Part shown: piece after piece, positions 9,270 to 18,123 of the stretch
Layout: every line of letters starts with the position of its first letter
How positions within the stretch are numbered: the first letter of the stretch is position 1
Origin: Burkholderia sp. WSM2230
Lineage (GTDB): Bacteria > Pseudomonadota > Gammaproteobacteria > Burkholderiales > Burkholderiaceae
DNA: 64,000 nucleotides
Direction: 5' to 3'
Assembly: GCF_000472445.1 (NCBI RefSeq)
Contig: NZ_AXAJ01000013.1
Span: 62,001 to 126,000 of the forward strand
Notes under the pieces: model-generated
What the model was told of the DNA's origin: nothing
Seen by the model: the letters and a program-made list of their open reading frames with translations, nothing else
The model's database searches: none
Program-made: the position numbers and the translations under genes

Positions 9270-12200
9270 ATGTCCGAGCGAAACGAATCCGCCGACCCGC
9301 AGGAAACCGGGCCGGCCCGGCCTGTGAGCGGAAGCGACCACGTCGTGCTGCGCCGGACTCTTCATGTCGTTCTCGCGCTCGCGCTCGTCCTGTACTTCAT
9401 CGCGGCGGGACTCTTTCTCGGCTTGCGTTACGTGGTGCTGCCGCGCGCCGACGCGTTCCGGCCGCACATCGAGACGACCGTCTCCGACAAGCTGCATGCG
9501 CAGTTCACCATCGGCAAACTCGCGCCGCATTGGAGCGGGTTCCAGCCGGGGCTCGACATTACGAATCTCGTGATTCGCGATCGTGACGGCAAGGCCGCGC
9601 TGACCGTGCCGCACGCCACCGCGACGCTGTCGTGGCGTTCGCTGTGGCAGTTCCATCCCGTGCTCTCGAGTCTGATCGTCGACCAGCCCGACGTGCTGAT
9701 CGCGCGCGGCGGCGACGGCGTGCTGTCGGTCGCCGGCGTGCCGGTGCCGACGCGTCATAGCGGCAACGACACGTTGTCGACCTGGCTCGTGCGTCAGGAG
9801 GCGATCGTCGTACGAGGCGGTGTGCTGCGCTGGCGCGACGCCCAGCGCGACGCGCCGGAACTCGCGCTGCGCAACATCCGTATCGCGATTCTCAACGACG
9901 GCTACGATCACCGCCTCGCGCTTCAGGCGCCGCCGGACGGCCAGTTGCTGCACGGCCCGATCGATTTCCGCACGCATTTCCGGCACGCGCCGCTCGCCGC
10001 CATTGGCAAGCCGATCAACTGGAAAGGGCAAGCCTATGTGTCGACCGGACCGGTCGACCTGCCCACGCTCGCGCGCTACATCAAATTGCCGATCGAGACG
10101 TTTGCGGGCCGCATCGACAATGCCATCTGGATGGATTTCGCCAACGGCCGCATGAGTTCGGCAAGCGGCCAGATGGCCGGCGCCGACGTCGCTTTGCGCG
10201 TGCGGCCCACGCAGCCCAAGCTCCTGTTGCCGGTTGCGAATTTCGGCTGGCGCGTCGAAGCTCAGCAAGGCGACTACAAGCTGCAACTGAATGACCTGCG
10301 TGCCGAACTCGGCCAGCCGCCGCTCGAGGACGGCACGCCGCTCACGCGCACGCTGGCGTTCCGCACGCTGAACGGCCACTACCGGATGGCCTCGCAGCAG
10401 CACGGGCAGCTCATCAGCGTGTCGGGCGACCGCGTCGATCTCGGCATTCTCGCGGAATTCAGCCGCGCGCTGCCGCTGCCGCGACGACTCCTCAATAACC
10501 TCGTGCGCTATAACCCGCGCGGGCTGGTCGCGAACTATGTGATCGAGGTGGAGCGCGCGAAGCCGGAATCGGGCGAGCCGGGCGGCGACCGGCATGGGAC
10601 GGGCGCGGAGCCGATCGAGCGCTACCGCTTCAAGGGCGATTTGCAAGGCATCAGCGTTGCCGCGCAGGAACCGCCGCCCGGGCTGACCGCGCGCAATCAC
10701 CCGCGTGCGGGCATTCCGGGCATCGAAAATCTGTGGGGCCGCGTGGACGCCGATCAGCGCCGCGGCACCGCCACGCTGGATACGAGCAACGTCGCGATCA
10801 CGCTGCCGGGCGTATTCGACGATCCGCGCCTGCTGCTCGACCGCCTGCATGGCCGCGCCGACTGGACCATCTCGCCCAAGGCGCCCGGAGAGAACCACCC
10901 GGCGTTCACGGTCAAGCTGGCCGACTTCGGCGTTTCCAACGCGGACGTCGCGGCCACCGCCAGCGCCGACTACAGCAATCCCGGCCACGGCCGCGGCTCG
11001 CTCGATCTGACAGCGGACTTCGAGCGCGCGCAGGTTTCGCGCATCGTCCGCTATCTGCCGACCAGCATCAGCGAGAAGCTGCGCATCTATCTCGGCCACG
11101 GTTTGCAGGCCGGCACCTCGCGCGGCGCGAAGATCGAGGTGCACGGCGACCTGACCAAATTCCCCTACTCGCGCGACCCCGAGGCGGGCATCTTCCATAT
11201 CGTCGCGCCGTTCAAGGGCGGCAAGTTCGACCCGTCGCCCTACCCGCCGCGCAAGATGCGCAACGGCACGCCCAACGTGTGGCCGCCGCTCGACGGCATC
11301 GACGGCGTGTTCGAAATCAGGCAGAACCTGCTGCGCTTCGACATCGACCGGGCGCGCTACAAGCGCGTCGCGCTGCACGGCGTGAACGGCCGGATCGACG
11401 ACCTCGGCACGCGCGAGTCCAATCTCGTAATCAAGGGCGACGGCCTCGGTCCGCTCGCCGATATGCTCGACTACGTGAACGAAAGCTCGCTCGGCATCAT
11501 GGCGCGGCATCAGACCGAAAAGATTCGCGCCGAAGGGCCGGCCTCGCTCGCGCTCAAGCTGACGGTGCCGCGCACGCCCAAGCCGCACATCGGTGTGGAA
11601 GGCGCGGTCGGCTTCGAGAACAACCGTTTGAGCGTAGAGAATGTGCCGCCGCTGTCGCAGGTGAAGGGCAAGGTGCGCTTCACCGAACACAGCGCGCAGA
11701 CCGAGCGGCTCACCGCGCGGTTTCTCGGTGGCGACGTGCGGGCGAGTGGCGGGCTCAAGCAGGACGGCACCTATGCGCTCGACGTGGACGGCCACATCGC
11801 GGTCGATGCCGCGCGCGGCCTCGATCTGCACGGCCCGGCCGCACAGGTGCTCACGCGCATGAGCGGCAGCGCGCCGTATGCGCTCACTGTGCGCGGCGCC
11901 AAAGGCAAGCTTCCGCAAGTCACCGCGAACTCCGATCTGACCGGGCTCGCGCTCGACTTCCCCGCGCCGTTCAACAAGCCGGTCGGCACGCCGATGCCGC
12001 TGCGCCTCGCCGCCGGTCCATCGACGGTGGCGGGCGAAAGCGGGCTCGAACGTGCCGAACTCAACTTCGGTCCGATCGCCGCGCGCTATCTGCTGCACTA
12101 CGAGCCGAAAAGCCCGCCGACGGTGGTACGCGGCGCCATAGGGGTGAACCGGCCGGCCGAGTTGCCGTCCGAAGGCGTGATCGCCGCTGTCGACGTGGAC

Positions 12201-13466
12201 GCGTTCGACGCCGACGCCTGGCGCGCGCTCGTGACGCAGCTGCGCAGCAACGAAGCGCCCGCCGCCCCGGCCGCGCCTGCCGCGCCGAACGCTCCGAACC
12301 CGACTGTCGCGCAGTTCCTGCCGAGCCGCTTCGCGCTGCACATCGGCACGCTGACACTGCTCAAGCGCCACTGGGAGAGCGTGATCGTCGGCGCTTCGCA
12401 TGCGGACGGCAAATGGCAGGCGAACATCGCGTCCAATCAGGTGTCCGGCCACGTTTCGTGGCTGCCCGGCGCGGACAAGGCGTCGCCCGGCACGCTGCAG
12501 GCGCGCTTTGCGCGCGTCGTGATTCCGTCGGTCGCGGACAAGGATCTGCTCGGCCAGGCCATCTCGGCACCGGCGCAGAACATGCCGTCAATCGATCTCG
12601 TCGTCAGCGAATTGATCGTGCGCGACCGCAATATCGGCCGGCTGGAAGTCGCCGCGCACAACTTCACCGAAGACGGCGTGCCCGTCTGGCAACTCGACAA
12701 GCTGGACATTGCGAACCCGTCGGCCACGCTCACCGCGACGGCCAACTGGCGCACCTCGACAGAGCTTGCTAATACCGCCGACGAAACCACCCCGCGGCGC
12801 ACCGTGTTCGATTTCAAGCTCGACATCAAGGACGCGGGCGGGCTGCTGGAGCGCTTCGGCCAGCCGCGCACGCTGAAGGCGGGCAGCGGCACGCTGACGG
12901 GCAAGATGGTGTGGCGCGGCGGGCCGACCGCAATCGACTATCCGACGCTCAACGGCAATCTCGCCGTGGACCTGCGCCACGGGCAGATTCTCAAAGTCGA
13001 TCCGGGCGTCGCGAAGCTGCTTGGCGTGCTGAGTTTGCAAAGCCTCGCGCGCTTCGCGACGCTCAATTTCCGCGACGTGATCGGCGAAGGTCTGCCGTTC
13101 GAGCATGTCACCGGCACCGCGCAGATCCGCAACGGCATCGGCCGCACGGACAACTTCGAGATGGTGACCGCGCCGGCGCGCGCCCAGATGAAAGGCTCGG
13201 TCGACCTCGCGCAGGAAACTCAGGACCTGCACGTGCAGATCGTGCCGACGGTTAGCGCGGGAGCAGCGGTCGTCGCGGCTGCGGTGGTGAATCCGCTGCT
13301 CGGCCTCGGCGCGCTGGTGGCCGATCTGGCGTTCAGCAAATCGGTGTCGCACGCGTTCGCGCGCGAGTACGCGATTACCGGCTCGTGGTCGAAACCGCAT
13401 ATCGAGCGGGTCCGGAGCGATCGGGGTAAGATGGACCTTCCTGCTTCGACCGCCGGCGCCAACTGA
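9270..13466 (+). CDS. yhdP: YhdP/AsmA-like protein, probable inter-membrane phospholipid transport
   Basis: A 1398-residue protein with one N-terminal membrane helix (about residues 30-52), then a very long periplasmic part and a hydrophobic Ala/Val-rich patch near the C-terminus (VSAGAAVVAAAVVNPLLGLG). This is the TIGR02099/YhdP architecture. In E. coli YhdP is one of the AsmA-like proteins, with TamB and YdbH, that bridge the periplasm to carry phospholipid to the outer membrane. It is somewhat longer than E. coli YhdP (about 1270 aa). The neighbouring nitrilase and tldD genes match the yhdP-tldD context seen in other proteobacteria. I chose the ATG at 9270 (MSERNESADP) because upstream residues are low-complexity. 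Confidence 0.9.
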   Translation: MSERNESADPQETGPARPVSGSDHVVLRRTLHVVLALALVLYFIAAGLFLGLRYVVLPRADAFRPHIETTVSDKLHAQFTIGKLAPHWSGFQPGLDITNLVIRDRDGKAALTVPHATATLSWRSLWQFHPVLSSLIVDQPDVLIARGGDGVLSVAGVPVPTRHSGNDTLSTWLVRQEAIVVRGGVLRWRDAQRDAPELALRNIRIAILNDGYDHRLALQAPPDGQLLHGPIDFRTHFRHAPLAAIGKPINWKGQAYVSTGPVDLPTLARYIKLPIETFAGRIDNAIWMDFANGRMSSASGQMAGADVALRVRPTQPKLLLPVANFGWRVEAQQGDYKLQLNDLRAELGQPPLEDGTPLTRTLAFRTLNGHYRMASQQHGQLISVSGDRVDLGILAEFSRALPLPRRLLNNLVRYNPRGLVANYVIEVERAKPESGEPGGDRHGTGAEPIERYRFKGDLQGISVAAQEPPPGLTARNHPRAGIPGIENLWGRVDADQRRGTATLDTSNVAITLPGVFDDPRLLLDRLHGRADWTISPKAPGENHPAFTVKLADFGVSNADVAATASADYSNPGHGRGSLDLTADFERAQVSRIVRYLPTSISEKLRIYLGHGLQAGTSRGAKIEVHGDLTKFPYSRDPEAGIFHIVAPFKGGKFDPSPYPPRKMRNGTPNVWPPLDGIDGVFEIRQNLLRFDIDRARYKRVALHGVNGRIDDLGTRESNLVIKGDGLGPLADMLDYVNESSLGIMARHQTEKIRAEGPASLALKLTVPRTPKPHIGVEGAVGFENNRLSVENVPPLSQVKGKVRFTEHSAQTERLTARFLGGDVRASGGLKQDGTYALDVDGHIAVDAARGLDLHGPAAQVLTRMSGSAPYALTVRGAKGKLPQVTANSDLTGLALDFPAPFNKPVGTPMPLRLAAGPSTVAGESGLERAELNFGPIAARYLLHYEPKSPPTVVRGAIGVNRPAELPSEGVIAAVDVDAFDADAWRALVTQLRSNEAPAAPAAPAAPNAPNPTVAQFLPSRFALHIGTLTLLKRHWESVIVGASHADGKWQANIASNQVSGHVSWLPGADKASPGTLQARFARVVIPSVADKDLLGQAISAPAQNMPSIDLVVSELIVRDRNIGRLEVAAHNFTEDGVPVWQLDKLDIANPSATLTATANWRTSTELANTADETTPRRTVFDFKLDIKDAGGLLERFGQPRTLKAGSGTLTGKMVWRGGPTAIDYPTLNGNLAVDLRHGQILKVDPGVAKLLGVLSLQSLARFATLNFRDVIGEGLPFEHVTGTAQIRNGIGRTDNFEMVTAPARAQMKGSVDLAQETQDLHVQIVPTVSAGAAVVAAAVVNPLLGLGALVADLAFSKSVSHAFAREYAITGSWSKPHIERVRSDRGKMDLPASTAGAN

Positions 13467-13664
13467 GCTTCGAGCCGAATGCCCCGGGCGATTGCGCCAG
13501 AATCGCGCTACGACCAGGCTCTGCAGCCGTGCAGCTCGCCGCATTGTGTGGCCGCTTTCCGGTGCAGCGCGCGGCGCGGTACCGGCGGCTCGAGCGAGCC
13601 CTGAACGACGTAGGTGGCGCCGGCCGATGCGCCGCCGTCCTGCCGGGAGTTTTCCGAAACGCTC

Positions 13665-14561
13665 ATGAGCGAAACACACGTCTCTTCAACCCCATCCCCC
13701 GCCTCCTCCGCCACCGCGCCGCATGCCGCGCAGCGAGAGCCGACCGGCGGCGAGCAAAGCACCTTCCGCGTCGCCGCACTGCAAATGGTCAGCACGCCGG
13801 AGCGCGAACGCAATCTCGCCGAGGCCGAGCGCCTGATCGGCGAAGCGGCGGCCGACGGCGCGCAGCTTGTCCTGCTGCCCGAGTACTTCTGCTTCATGGG
13901 CTTCAAGGACACCGACAAGCTCGCCGTGCGCGAGACTTATCGCGACGGCCCGATCCAAAGTTTTCTCACGGATGCCGCGCGCCGCCACAAGCTGTGGGTG
14001 ATCGGCGGCACGCTGCCGCTCGCGGCGCCCGAGCCGTCGCGCGTATTGAACACCACGCTGGTGTTCGACCCGCAAGGCAACGAGGCCGCGCGCTACGACA
14101 AGATTCATCTGTTCAACTTCGAAAAAGGCGAGGAATCGTTCGACGAGGCGCGCACCATCTGCCCCGGCGGCGAGGTCCGCACCTTCCAGTCGCCGTTTGG
14201 GCGCGTCGGCTTGTCGGTCTGCTACGATCTGCGCTTTCCCGAGCTCTACCGGCGCATGGGCGATTGCGCGCTGATGGTGGTGCCGTCGGCGTTCACTTAC
14301 ACGACGGGCCGCGCGCATTGGGAGATGCTGCTGCGCGCCCGCGCCGTCGAAAACCAGTGCTACGTGCTGGCCGCGGCGCAAGGCGGCAAGCACGAGAACG
14401 GCCGCCGCACATGGGGCCACAGCATGCTCATCGACCCGTGGGGCGAGATCGTCGCGGTGCGCGACGAGGGCGCCGGCGTGGTCGCAGGCACGCTCGAACG
14501 CACGCGTATCGACGAGGTGCGGCAGAGCCTGCCGGCCTGGCGTCATCGGGTGCTGAGTTAA
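13665..14561 (+). CDS. Nitrilase-superfamily carbon-nitrogen hydrolase (Nit1/omega-amidase-like)
   Basis: The 298-residue protein carries the nitrilase catalytic triad: Glu73 in LLPEYF, Lys146 in YDKIHLF, and Cys186 in SVCYDLRFPE. The combination KIHLFNF and CYDLRFPELYR is characteristic of the Nit1/NitFhit branch, whose members hydrolyse deaminated glutathione or act as omega-amidase on alpha-ketoglutaramate. So amide hydrolysis and metabolite repair is the most likely role; the substrate cannot be fixed from sequence. The first 30 or so residues are a Ser/Thr/Pro-rich extension outside the domain. It lies between yhdP and tldD, all rightward, and probably shares their transcript. Confidence 0.88.
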   Translation: MSETHVSSTPSPASSATAPHAAQREPTGGEQSTFRVAALQMVSTPERERNLAEAERLIGEAAADGAQLVLLPEYFCFMGFKDTDKLAVRETYRDGPIQSFLTDAARRHKLWVIGGTLPLAAPEPSRVLNTTLVFDPQGNEAARYDKIHLFNFEKGEESFDEARTICPGGEVRTFQSPFGRVGLSVCYDLRFPELYRRMGDCALMVVPSAFTYTTGRAHWEMLLRARAVENQCYVLAAAQGGKHENGRRTWGHSMLIDPWGEIVAVRDEGAGVVAGTLERTRIDEVRQSLPAWRHRVLS

Positions 14562-14647
14562 ATAGAGATTGAAACTGCGGCATGCCTCACTCATATAGTG
14601 ATGGTGGCGCCAACCGAACCCTTCGTATCGAGCAGAACATACTTCGC

Positions 14648-16114
14648 ATGAACATCATCGAACCCGGTATCCGTAATCTCGCCACCGCCAAGGACATCCT
14701 CCTCGCGCCCTACGGTCTCGACGAATCCCTGCTCACTCGCACGCTCGCCGAAATCTTCACGCATCGCGTCGACTACGCCGACCTGTACTTCCAGGCGACG
14801 CGCAGCGAAGCGTGGAGTCTCGAGGAAGGCATCGTGAAGTCGGGCAGTTTCAGCATCGACCAGGGCGTCGGCGTGCGCGCAGTGTCCGGCGACCGCACGG
14901 CTTTCGCGTATTCCGACGATCTGTCGCCGGAGGCCATTCGTCAGGCGGCCATCGCCACGCGAGCAATTGCCAAGGCCGGCGGCGGCAAGCAGAAGATCAA
15001 GGTGGCGTCCTCGCTGACCGGCATTGCCGGGCGCGATCTGTACCTGCCCGCCGATCCGCTGCATTCGCTCGATGCAACCGCCAAGGTGAAACTGCTCGAG
15101 CGCATCGAGCATATGGCGCGCGGTCGCGACCGCCGCATCCAGCAAGTGATGGCGGGCCTCGCGGGCGAATACGACGTGGTGCTGGTCGCGCGCAGCGACG
15201 GCGGCTTCGCGGCCGACATCCGCCCGCTCGTGCGGGTTTCCGTCACGGTGATCGCCGAGCAGAACGGCCGCCGCGAGGTGGGCAGCGGCGGCGGCGGTGG
15301 CCGCTTCGACTACAGCTATTTCACCGACGAAGTGCTGTCTCGCTATGTCGACGACGCGGTGCATGCGGCGCTCGTGAACCTCGAAGCGCGCCCGGCTCCG
15401 GCCGGCGCGATGACGGTCGTGCTCGGCCCGGGCTGGCCCGGCGTGCTGCTGCACGAAGCGATTGGCCACGGCCTCGAAGGCGACTTCAACCGCAAGGGTT
15501 CGTCGGCATTCGCGGGACGCATTGGCGAGCAGGTCGCGGCGAAGGGCGTGACGGTCGTCGACGACGGCACGCTGCCGAACCGCCGCGGCTCGCTCAATAT
15601 CGACGACGAAGGCAACCCGACGCAGTGCACGACGCTGATCGAAGACGGCATTCTGAAGGGCTACATTCAGGACACGCTCAACGCGCGCCTGATGAAAATG
15701 CCGGTTACCGGCAATGCGCGGCGCGAATCGTACGCGGCGCTGCCCATGCCGCGCATGACCAACACGTACATGCTGAACGGCGACAAGGATCCGCAGGAGA
15801 TTATCCAGTCGGTGAAGAACGGCTTGTATGCGGTGAACTTCGGCGGCGGCCAGGTCGACATCACGAACGGCAAGTTCGTGTTCTCGGCCTCGGAGGCATA
15901 CATGATCGAAAACGGCAAAGTCACCTACCCCGTCAAGGGCGCGACGCTGATCGGCAGCGGCCCGGAATCGCTCAAGTACGTGAGCATGATCGGCAACGAC
16001 ATGAAACTGGACTCGGGCGTGGGCGTGTGCGGCAAGGAAGGCCAAAGTGTGCCGGTCGGCGTGGGCCAGCCGACGCTGCGCATCGACCGGATGACGGTTG
16101 GCGGCACGGCCTGA
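14648..16114 (+). CDS. tldD: Metalloprotease TldD
   Basis: TldD forms a heterodimeric zinc protease with PmbA/TldE that trims peptides such as microcin precursors and affects CcdA turnover. The 488-residue protein has the zinc motif HEAIGH (His269), then GLEGDFNRKG, and near the C-terminus the Gly-rich segment GVCGKEGQSVPVGVGQPT that is typical of TldD. Start MNIIEPGIR at 14648 is preferred over a longer low-quality extension. It closes the yhdP-nitrilase-tldD group; a rho-independent terminator follows 43 bases after the stop. No pmbA partner is visible in the window. Confidence 0.94.
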   Translation: MNIIEPGIRNLATAKDILLAPYGLDESLLTRTLAEIFTHRVDYADLYFQATRSEAWSLEEGIVKSGSFSIDQGVGVRAVSGDRTAFAYSDDLSPEAIRQAAIATRAIAKAGGGKQKIKVASSLTGIAGRDLYLPADPLHSLDATAKVKLLERIEHMARGRDRRIQQVMAGLAGEYDVVLVARSDGGFAADIRPLVRVSVTVIAEQNGRREVGSGGGGGRFDYSYFTDEVLSRYVDDAVHAALVNLEARPAPAGAMTVVLGPGWPGVLLHEAIGHGLEGDFNRKGSSAFAGRIGEQVAAKGVTVVDDGTLPNRRGSLNIDDEGNPTQCTTLIEDGILKGYIQDTLNARLMKMPVTGNARRESYAALPMPRMTNTYMLNGDKDPQEIIQSVKNGLYAVNFGGGQVDITNGKFVFSASEAYMIENGKVTYPVKGATLIGSGPESLKYVSMIGNDMKLDSGVGVCGKEGQSVPVGVGQPTLRIDRMTVGGTA

Positions 16115-16156
16115 ACATCACGCGGCCGCATGTTCCACGCATAGAAGCGCGCGCGC

Positions 16157-16178
16157 ATGCGGTTTTTCCGCATTTTTT
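16157..16178 (+). terminator. Rho-independent terminator after tldD
   Basis: Stem ATGCGG (16157-16162) pairs with CCGCAT (16168-16173) over a T5 loop and is followed by a run of six T (16173-16178). It separates the tldD transcript from the aroG promoter that begins only 12 bases later. Confidence 0.75.
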
Positions 16179-16189
16179 GCTGACCGAGC

Positions 16190-16218
16190 TTGTCAATCGA
16201 GCTTGGCCGGGTTATAAA
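16190..16218 (+). promoter_or_regulatory. Sigma-70 promoter of the aroG leader
   Basis: TTGTCA at 16190-16195 and TATAAA at 16213-16218 are separated by exactly 17 bases. Five of six bases match consensus in each box. Transcription should begin near 16225, about 30 bases before the leader-peptide ATG and 250 bases before aroG. Confidence 0.75.
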
Positions 16219-16256
16219 GTCATTCACCCTTTTTGACCAGCGACTCCCCTTTCGCC

Positions 16257-16325
16257 ATGTCCGCCAAGTTTTACTTTTACTTTTTTTGGTATCTCAGACC
16301 GCTGGCGGATCGAGAGGGGTGTTAG
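16257..16325 (+). CDS. aroG leader peptide, 22 aa, rich in Phe, Tyr and Trp
   Basis: A short frame starting at ATG 16257 and ending at TAG 16323-16325 encodes 22 residues, of which residues 5-12 are FYFYFFWY: four Phe, three Tyr and one Trp in a row. The run is encoded by TTT, TAC, TAT and TGG at 16269-16292. Such a block of codons for the end products of the pathway, placed between promoter and terminator of aroG, is the hallmark of a ribosome-sensing attenuation peptide. The ribosome binding site is weak (no clear purine block). It sits inside the attenuator described at 16260-16383. Confidence 0.75.
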   Translation: MSAKFYFYFFWYLRPLADREGC

Positions 16326-16383
16326 TGCACGCAGAACACCGAGAATTCCCGAAAAACCGCCAGCGAGTCTGGCGGTTTTTTTT
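16260..16383 (+). promoter_or_regulatory. Transcription attenuator controlling aroG
   Basis: Four mutually exclusive segments can be read. Segment 1, TCCGCCA (16260-16266, inside the leader peptide), pairs with TGGCGGA of segment 2 (16303-16309). Segment 2, CGCTGGCGG (16300-16308), pairs over nine bases with CCGCCAGCG of segment 3 (16357-16365), forming an antiterminator. Segment 3 pairs with segment 4 (16369-16379) to form the terminator. A ribosome stalled at the Phe/Tyr/Trp codons (16269-16292) would cover segment 1 and free 2 to pair with 3, allowing aroG transcription. A ribosome reaching the stop codon covers 2, and the terminator forms. The geometry is that of the trp operon attenuator. 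Confidence 0.78.
16353..16383 (+). terminator. Attenuator terminator hairpin upstream of aroG
   Basis: An 11-base arm AAAACCGCCAG (16353-16363) pairs perfectly with CTGGCGGTTTT (16369-16379) over a five-base loop, and the transcript continues in T to 16383. It stands 93 bases before the aroG start, well downstream of the aroG promoter, so it must regulate rather than end an upstream gene. Confidence 0.85.
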
Positions 16384-16475
16384 CGCCCCAAGTCTTTGCA
16401 CATTCAGGCTTTGAACATTCCGTCCTGCACGCGCCGCCCGCGCGAACACGCTACGAACCGAACGAGGAGAACAAC

Positions 16476-17549
16476 ATGCCCCCGCACAACACCGACGATG
16501 TCCGCATTCGAGAATTGAAAGAACTCACGCCCCCGGCGCACCTGATCCGCGAATTCGCGTGCGACGAAGCCGTCTCAGACCTGATCTACAGTTCGCGCAC
16601 CGCCATGCATCGCATTCTGCACGGCATGGACGACCGGTTGATCGTGATCATCGGGCCGTGCTCGATTCACGACACGAAAGCGGCGATGGAATATGCGGGG
16701 CGCCTCGTCGAACAGCGCAAGCGTTTCGCGGGGGAACTAGAAGTCGTGATGCGCGTGTATTTCGAAAAGCCGCGTACGACGGTCGGCTGGAAAGGTCTTA
16801 TCAACGATCCGCACATGGACAACAGCTTCAAGATCAACGAAGGTTTGCGCACCGCGCGCGAACTGCTGTTGCGCATCAACGAACTCGGGTTGCCGGCCGG
16901 TACCGAGTATCTCGACATGATCAGCCCGCAGTACATCGCCGATCTGATTTCGTGGGGTGCGATCGGCGCGCGGACCACGGAGTCGCAAGTGCACCGCGAA
17001 TTGGCCTCGGGATTGTCGTGCCCGGTCGGCTTCAAGAACGGCACGGACGGCAACGTCAAGATTGCCGTCGACGCGATCAAGGCCGCCTCGCAGCCGCACC
17101 ATTTCCTGTCAGTGACGAAGGGCGGGCATTCGGCGATCGTGTCGACGGCCGGCAACGAGGACTGTCACATCATTCTGCGCGGCGGCAAGACGCCGAACTA
17201 CGACGCGGACAGCGTGAACGCGGCGTGCTCGGACATCGGCAAGGCGGGACTCGCCGCGCGCCTGATGATCGACGCGAGCCACGCGAACAGCTCGAAGAAG
17301 CACGAGAACCAGATTCCGGTGTGCGCGGACATCGGCCGCCAGATTGCTTCGGGCGACGAACGAATTGTCGGCGTGATGGTGGAATCGCACCTGGTGGCAG
17401 GCCGCCAGGATTTGCAGGAAGGCTGCGCGCTGACGTATGGCCAGAGCGTTACGGACGCATGCATCGGCTGGGACGAAAGCGTCGCGGTGCTGGAAGGTCT
17501 CGCCGACGCCGTCAAGCAGCGGCGCGTGGCGCGCGGAAGCGGCAACTGA
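16476..17549 (+). CDS. aroG: 3-deoxy-7-phosphoheptulonate synthase (DAHP synthase, type I)
   Basis: Condenses phosphoenolpyruvate with erythrose 4-phosphate, the first step of the shikimate pathway. The 357-residue protein is a full-length type I-alpha enzyme: GPCSIHD with metal-ligand Cys62, the KPRTTVGWKGL phosphate-binding loop, KGGHSAI and MVESHL with further metal ligands. It is close to E. coli AroG/AroF/AroH in length (350 aa). The N-terminal segment needed for feedback binding is present, so allosteric inhibition by an aromatic amino acid is likely, but which one cannot be told. The start at 16476 has a good GAGGAGAA ribosome binding site. Transcription is predicted to be controlled by the attenuator immediately upstream, and it ends at a strong terminator. 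Confidence 0.95.
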   Translation: MPPHNTDDVRIRELKELTPPAHLIREFACDEAVSDLIYSSRTAMHRILHGMDDRLIVIIGPCSIHDTKAAMEYAGRLVEQRKRFAGELEVVMRVYFEKPRTTVGWKGLINDPHMDNSFKINEGLRTARELLLRINELGLPAGTEYLDMISPQYIADLISWGAIGARTTESQVHRELASGLSCPVGFKNGTDGNVKIAVDAIKAASQPHHFLSVTKGGHSAIVSTAGNEDCHIILRGGKTPNYDADSVNAACSDIGKAGLAARLMIDASHANSSKKHENQIPVCADIGRQIASGDERIVGVMVESHLVAGRQDLQEGCALTYGQSVTDACIGWDESVAVLEGLADAVKQRRVARGSGN

Positions 17550-17600
17550 TTGGCGCCTGGCCGCATTTCGACGATGCGGTTTTGCAGCAGGCAGCATGAA

Positions 17601-17629
17601 AAAACCCGGCTCGATGAGCCGGGTTTTTA
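17601..17629 (+). terminator. Rho-independent terminator after aroG
   Basis: CCCGGCTC (17605-17612) pairs with GAGCCGGG (17616-17623) over a three-base loop, flanked by A4 and followed by T5. It begins 52 bases after the aroG stop. Confidence 0.88.
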
Positions 17630-17699
17630 TTTGGTTGGCCGAACGGATGAATGGTGCGCCAGGCGCCCGCTATGTACCGTAACAGCTTATCGCCGGGTC

Positions 17700-18032
17700 G
17701 TGAACGACTCGACCGGGTGGGAGGTTACGTATAAGCCCGGCGCGAACGTGTTTCTCGAACTGGGCTTTTCCGCCGACGAGGCAAAGCGTCTGCATGCGGC
17801 GTCGCAAAAGCAGATCAACGACATGAGGCTGCTCAAGGAGCAGCTCATGACGGAACTGTCGAGCTGGATCGAGCAGCATCATCTCAAGCAGGCGGAGGCC
17901 GCAAAAATTCTCATGGTCTCGCGCCCACGTGTGTCCGACGTGGTGAACAAGAAAACCACCAAGTTCACCATCGACACACTCGTAGAAATGTTGAGCCGGA
18001 TCGGCAAGCCGGTCACTCTGGCGGTCGGATAG
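17700..18032 (+). CDS. HigA-like helix-turn-helix transcriptional regulator
   Basis: A 110-residue protein with an Xre/Cro-type helix-turn-helix at about residues 62-83 (LKQAEAAKILMVSRPRVSD) and an N-terminal segment GANVFLELGFSADEAKRL that is typical of the HTH_37/HigA-2 antitoxin-like family. Family members usually pair with a HigB/RelE toxin, but no toxin gene lies on either side: aroG and its terminator precede it and hmp converges on it. It is therefore an orphan regulator or a remnant antitoxin. I place the start at GTG 17700 because a longer frame would run back through the aroG terminator. A near-palindrome around the start (GGTCG and CGACC arms) could be an autoregulatory site. Confidence 0.75.
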   Translation: MNDSTGWEVTYKPGANVFLELGFSADEAKRLHAASQKQINDMRLLKEQLMTELSSWIEQHHLKQAEAAKILMVSRPRVSDVVNKKTTKFTIDTLVEMLSRIGKPVTLAVG

Positions 18033-18123
18033 CACGCAGGGCTGCGAGTTCAGCGCGCTACTGCATGCGCCATTGCGCGCGTCGCCGCTCCTGGCTAGCG
18101 CTCAAGCATTCGAACAATCCGAT

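Noticed and set aside
9219..12452. A 1077-codon open frame antisense to yhdP, and similar long frames opposite other genes
   Set aside because: Long antisense frames are expected in DNA with high third-position GC. They have low-complexity Arg/Ala/Gly-rich translations, no family motifs and no start context, while the sense genes are clear.
17550..17699. A HigB-type toxin gene before the HigA-like regulator
   Set aside because: This region is the aroG terminator and its flanks. No frame long enough for a toxin with a start is present.
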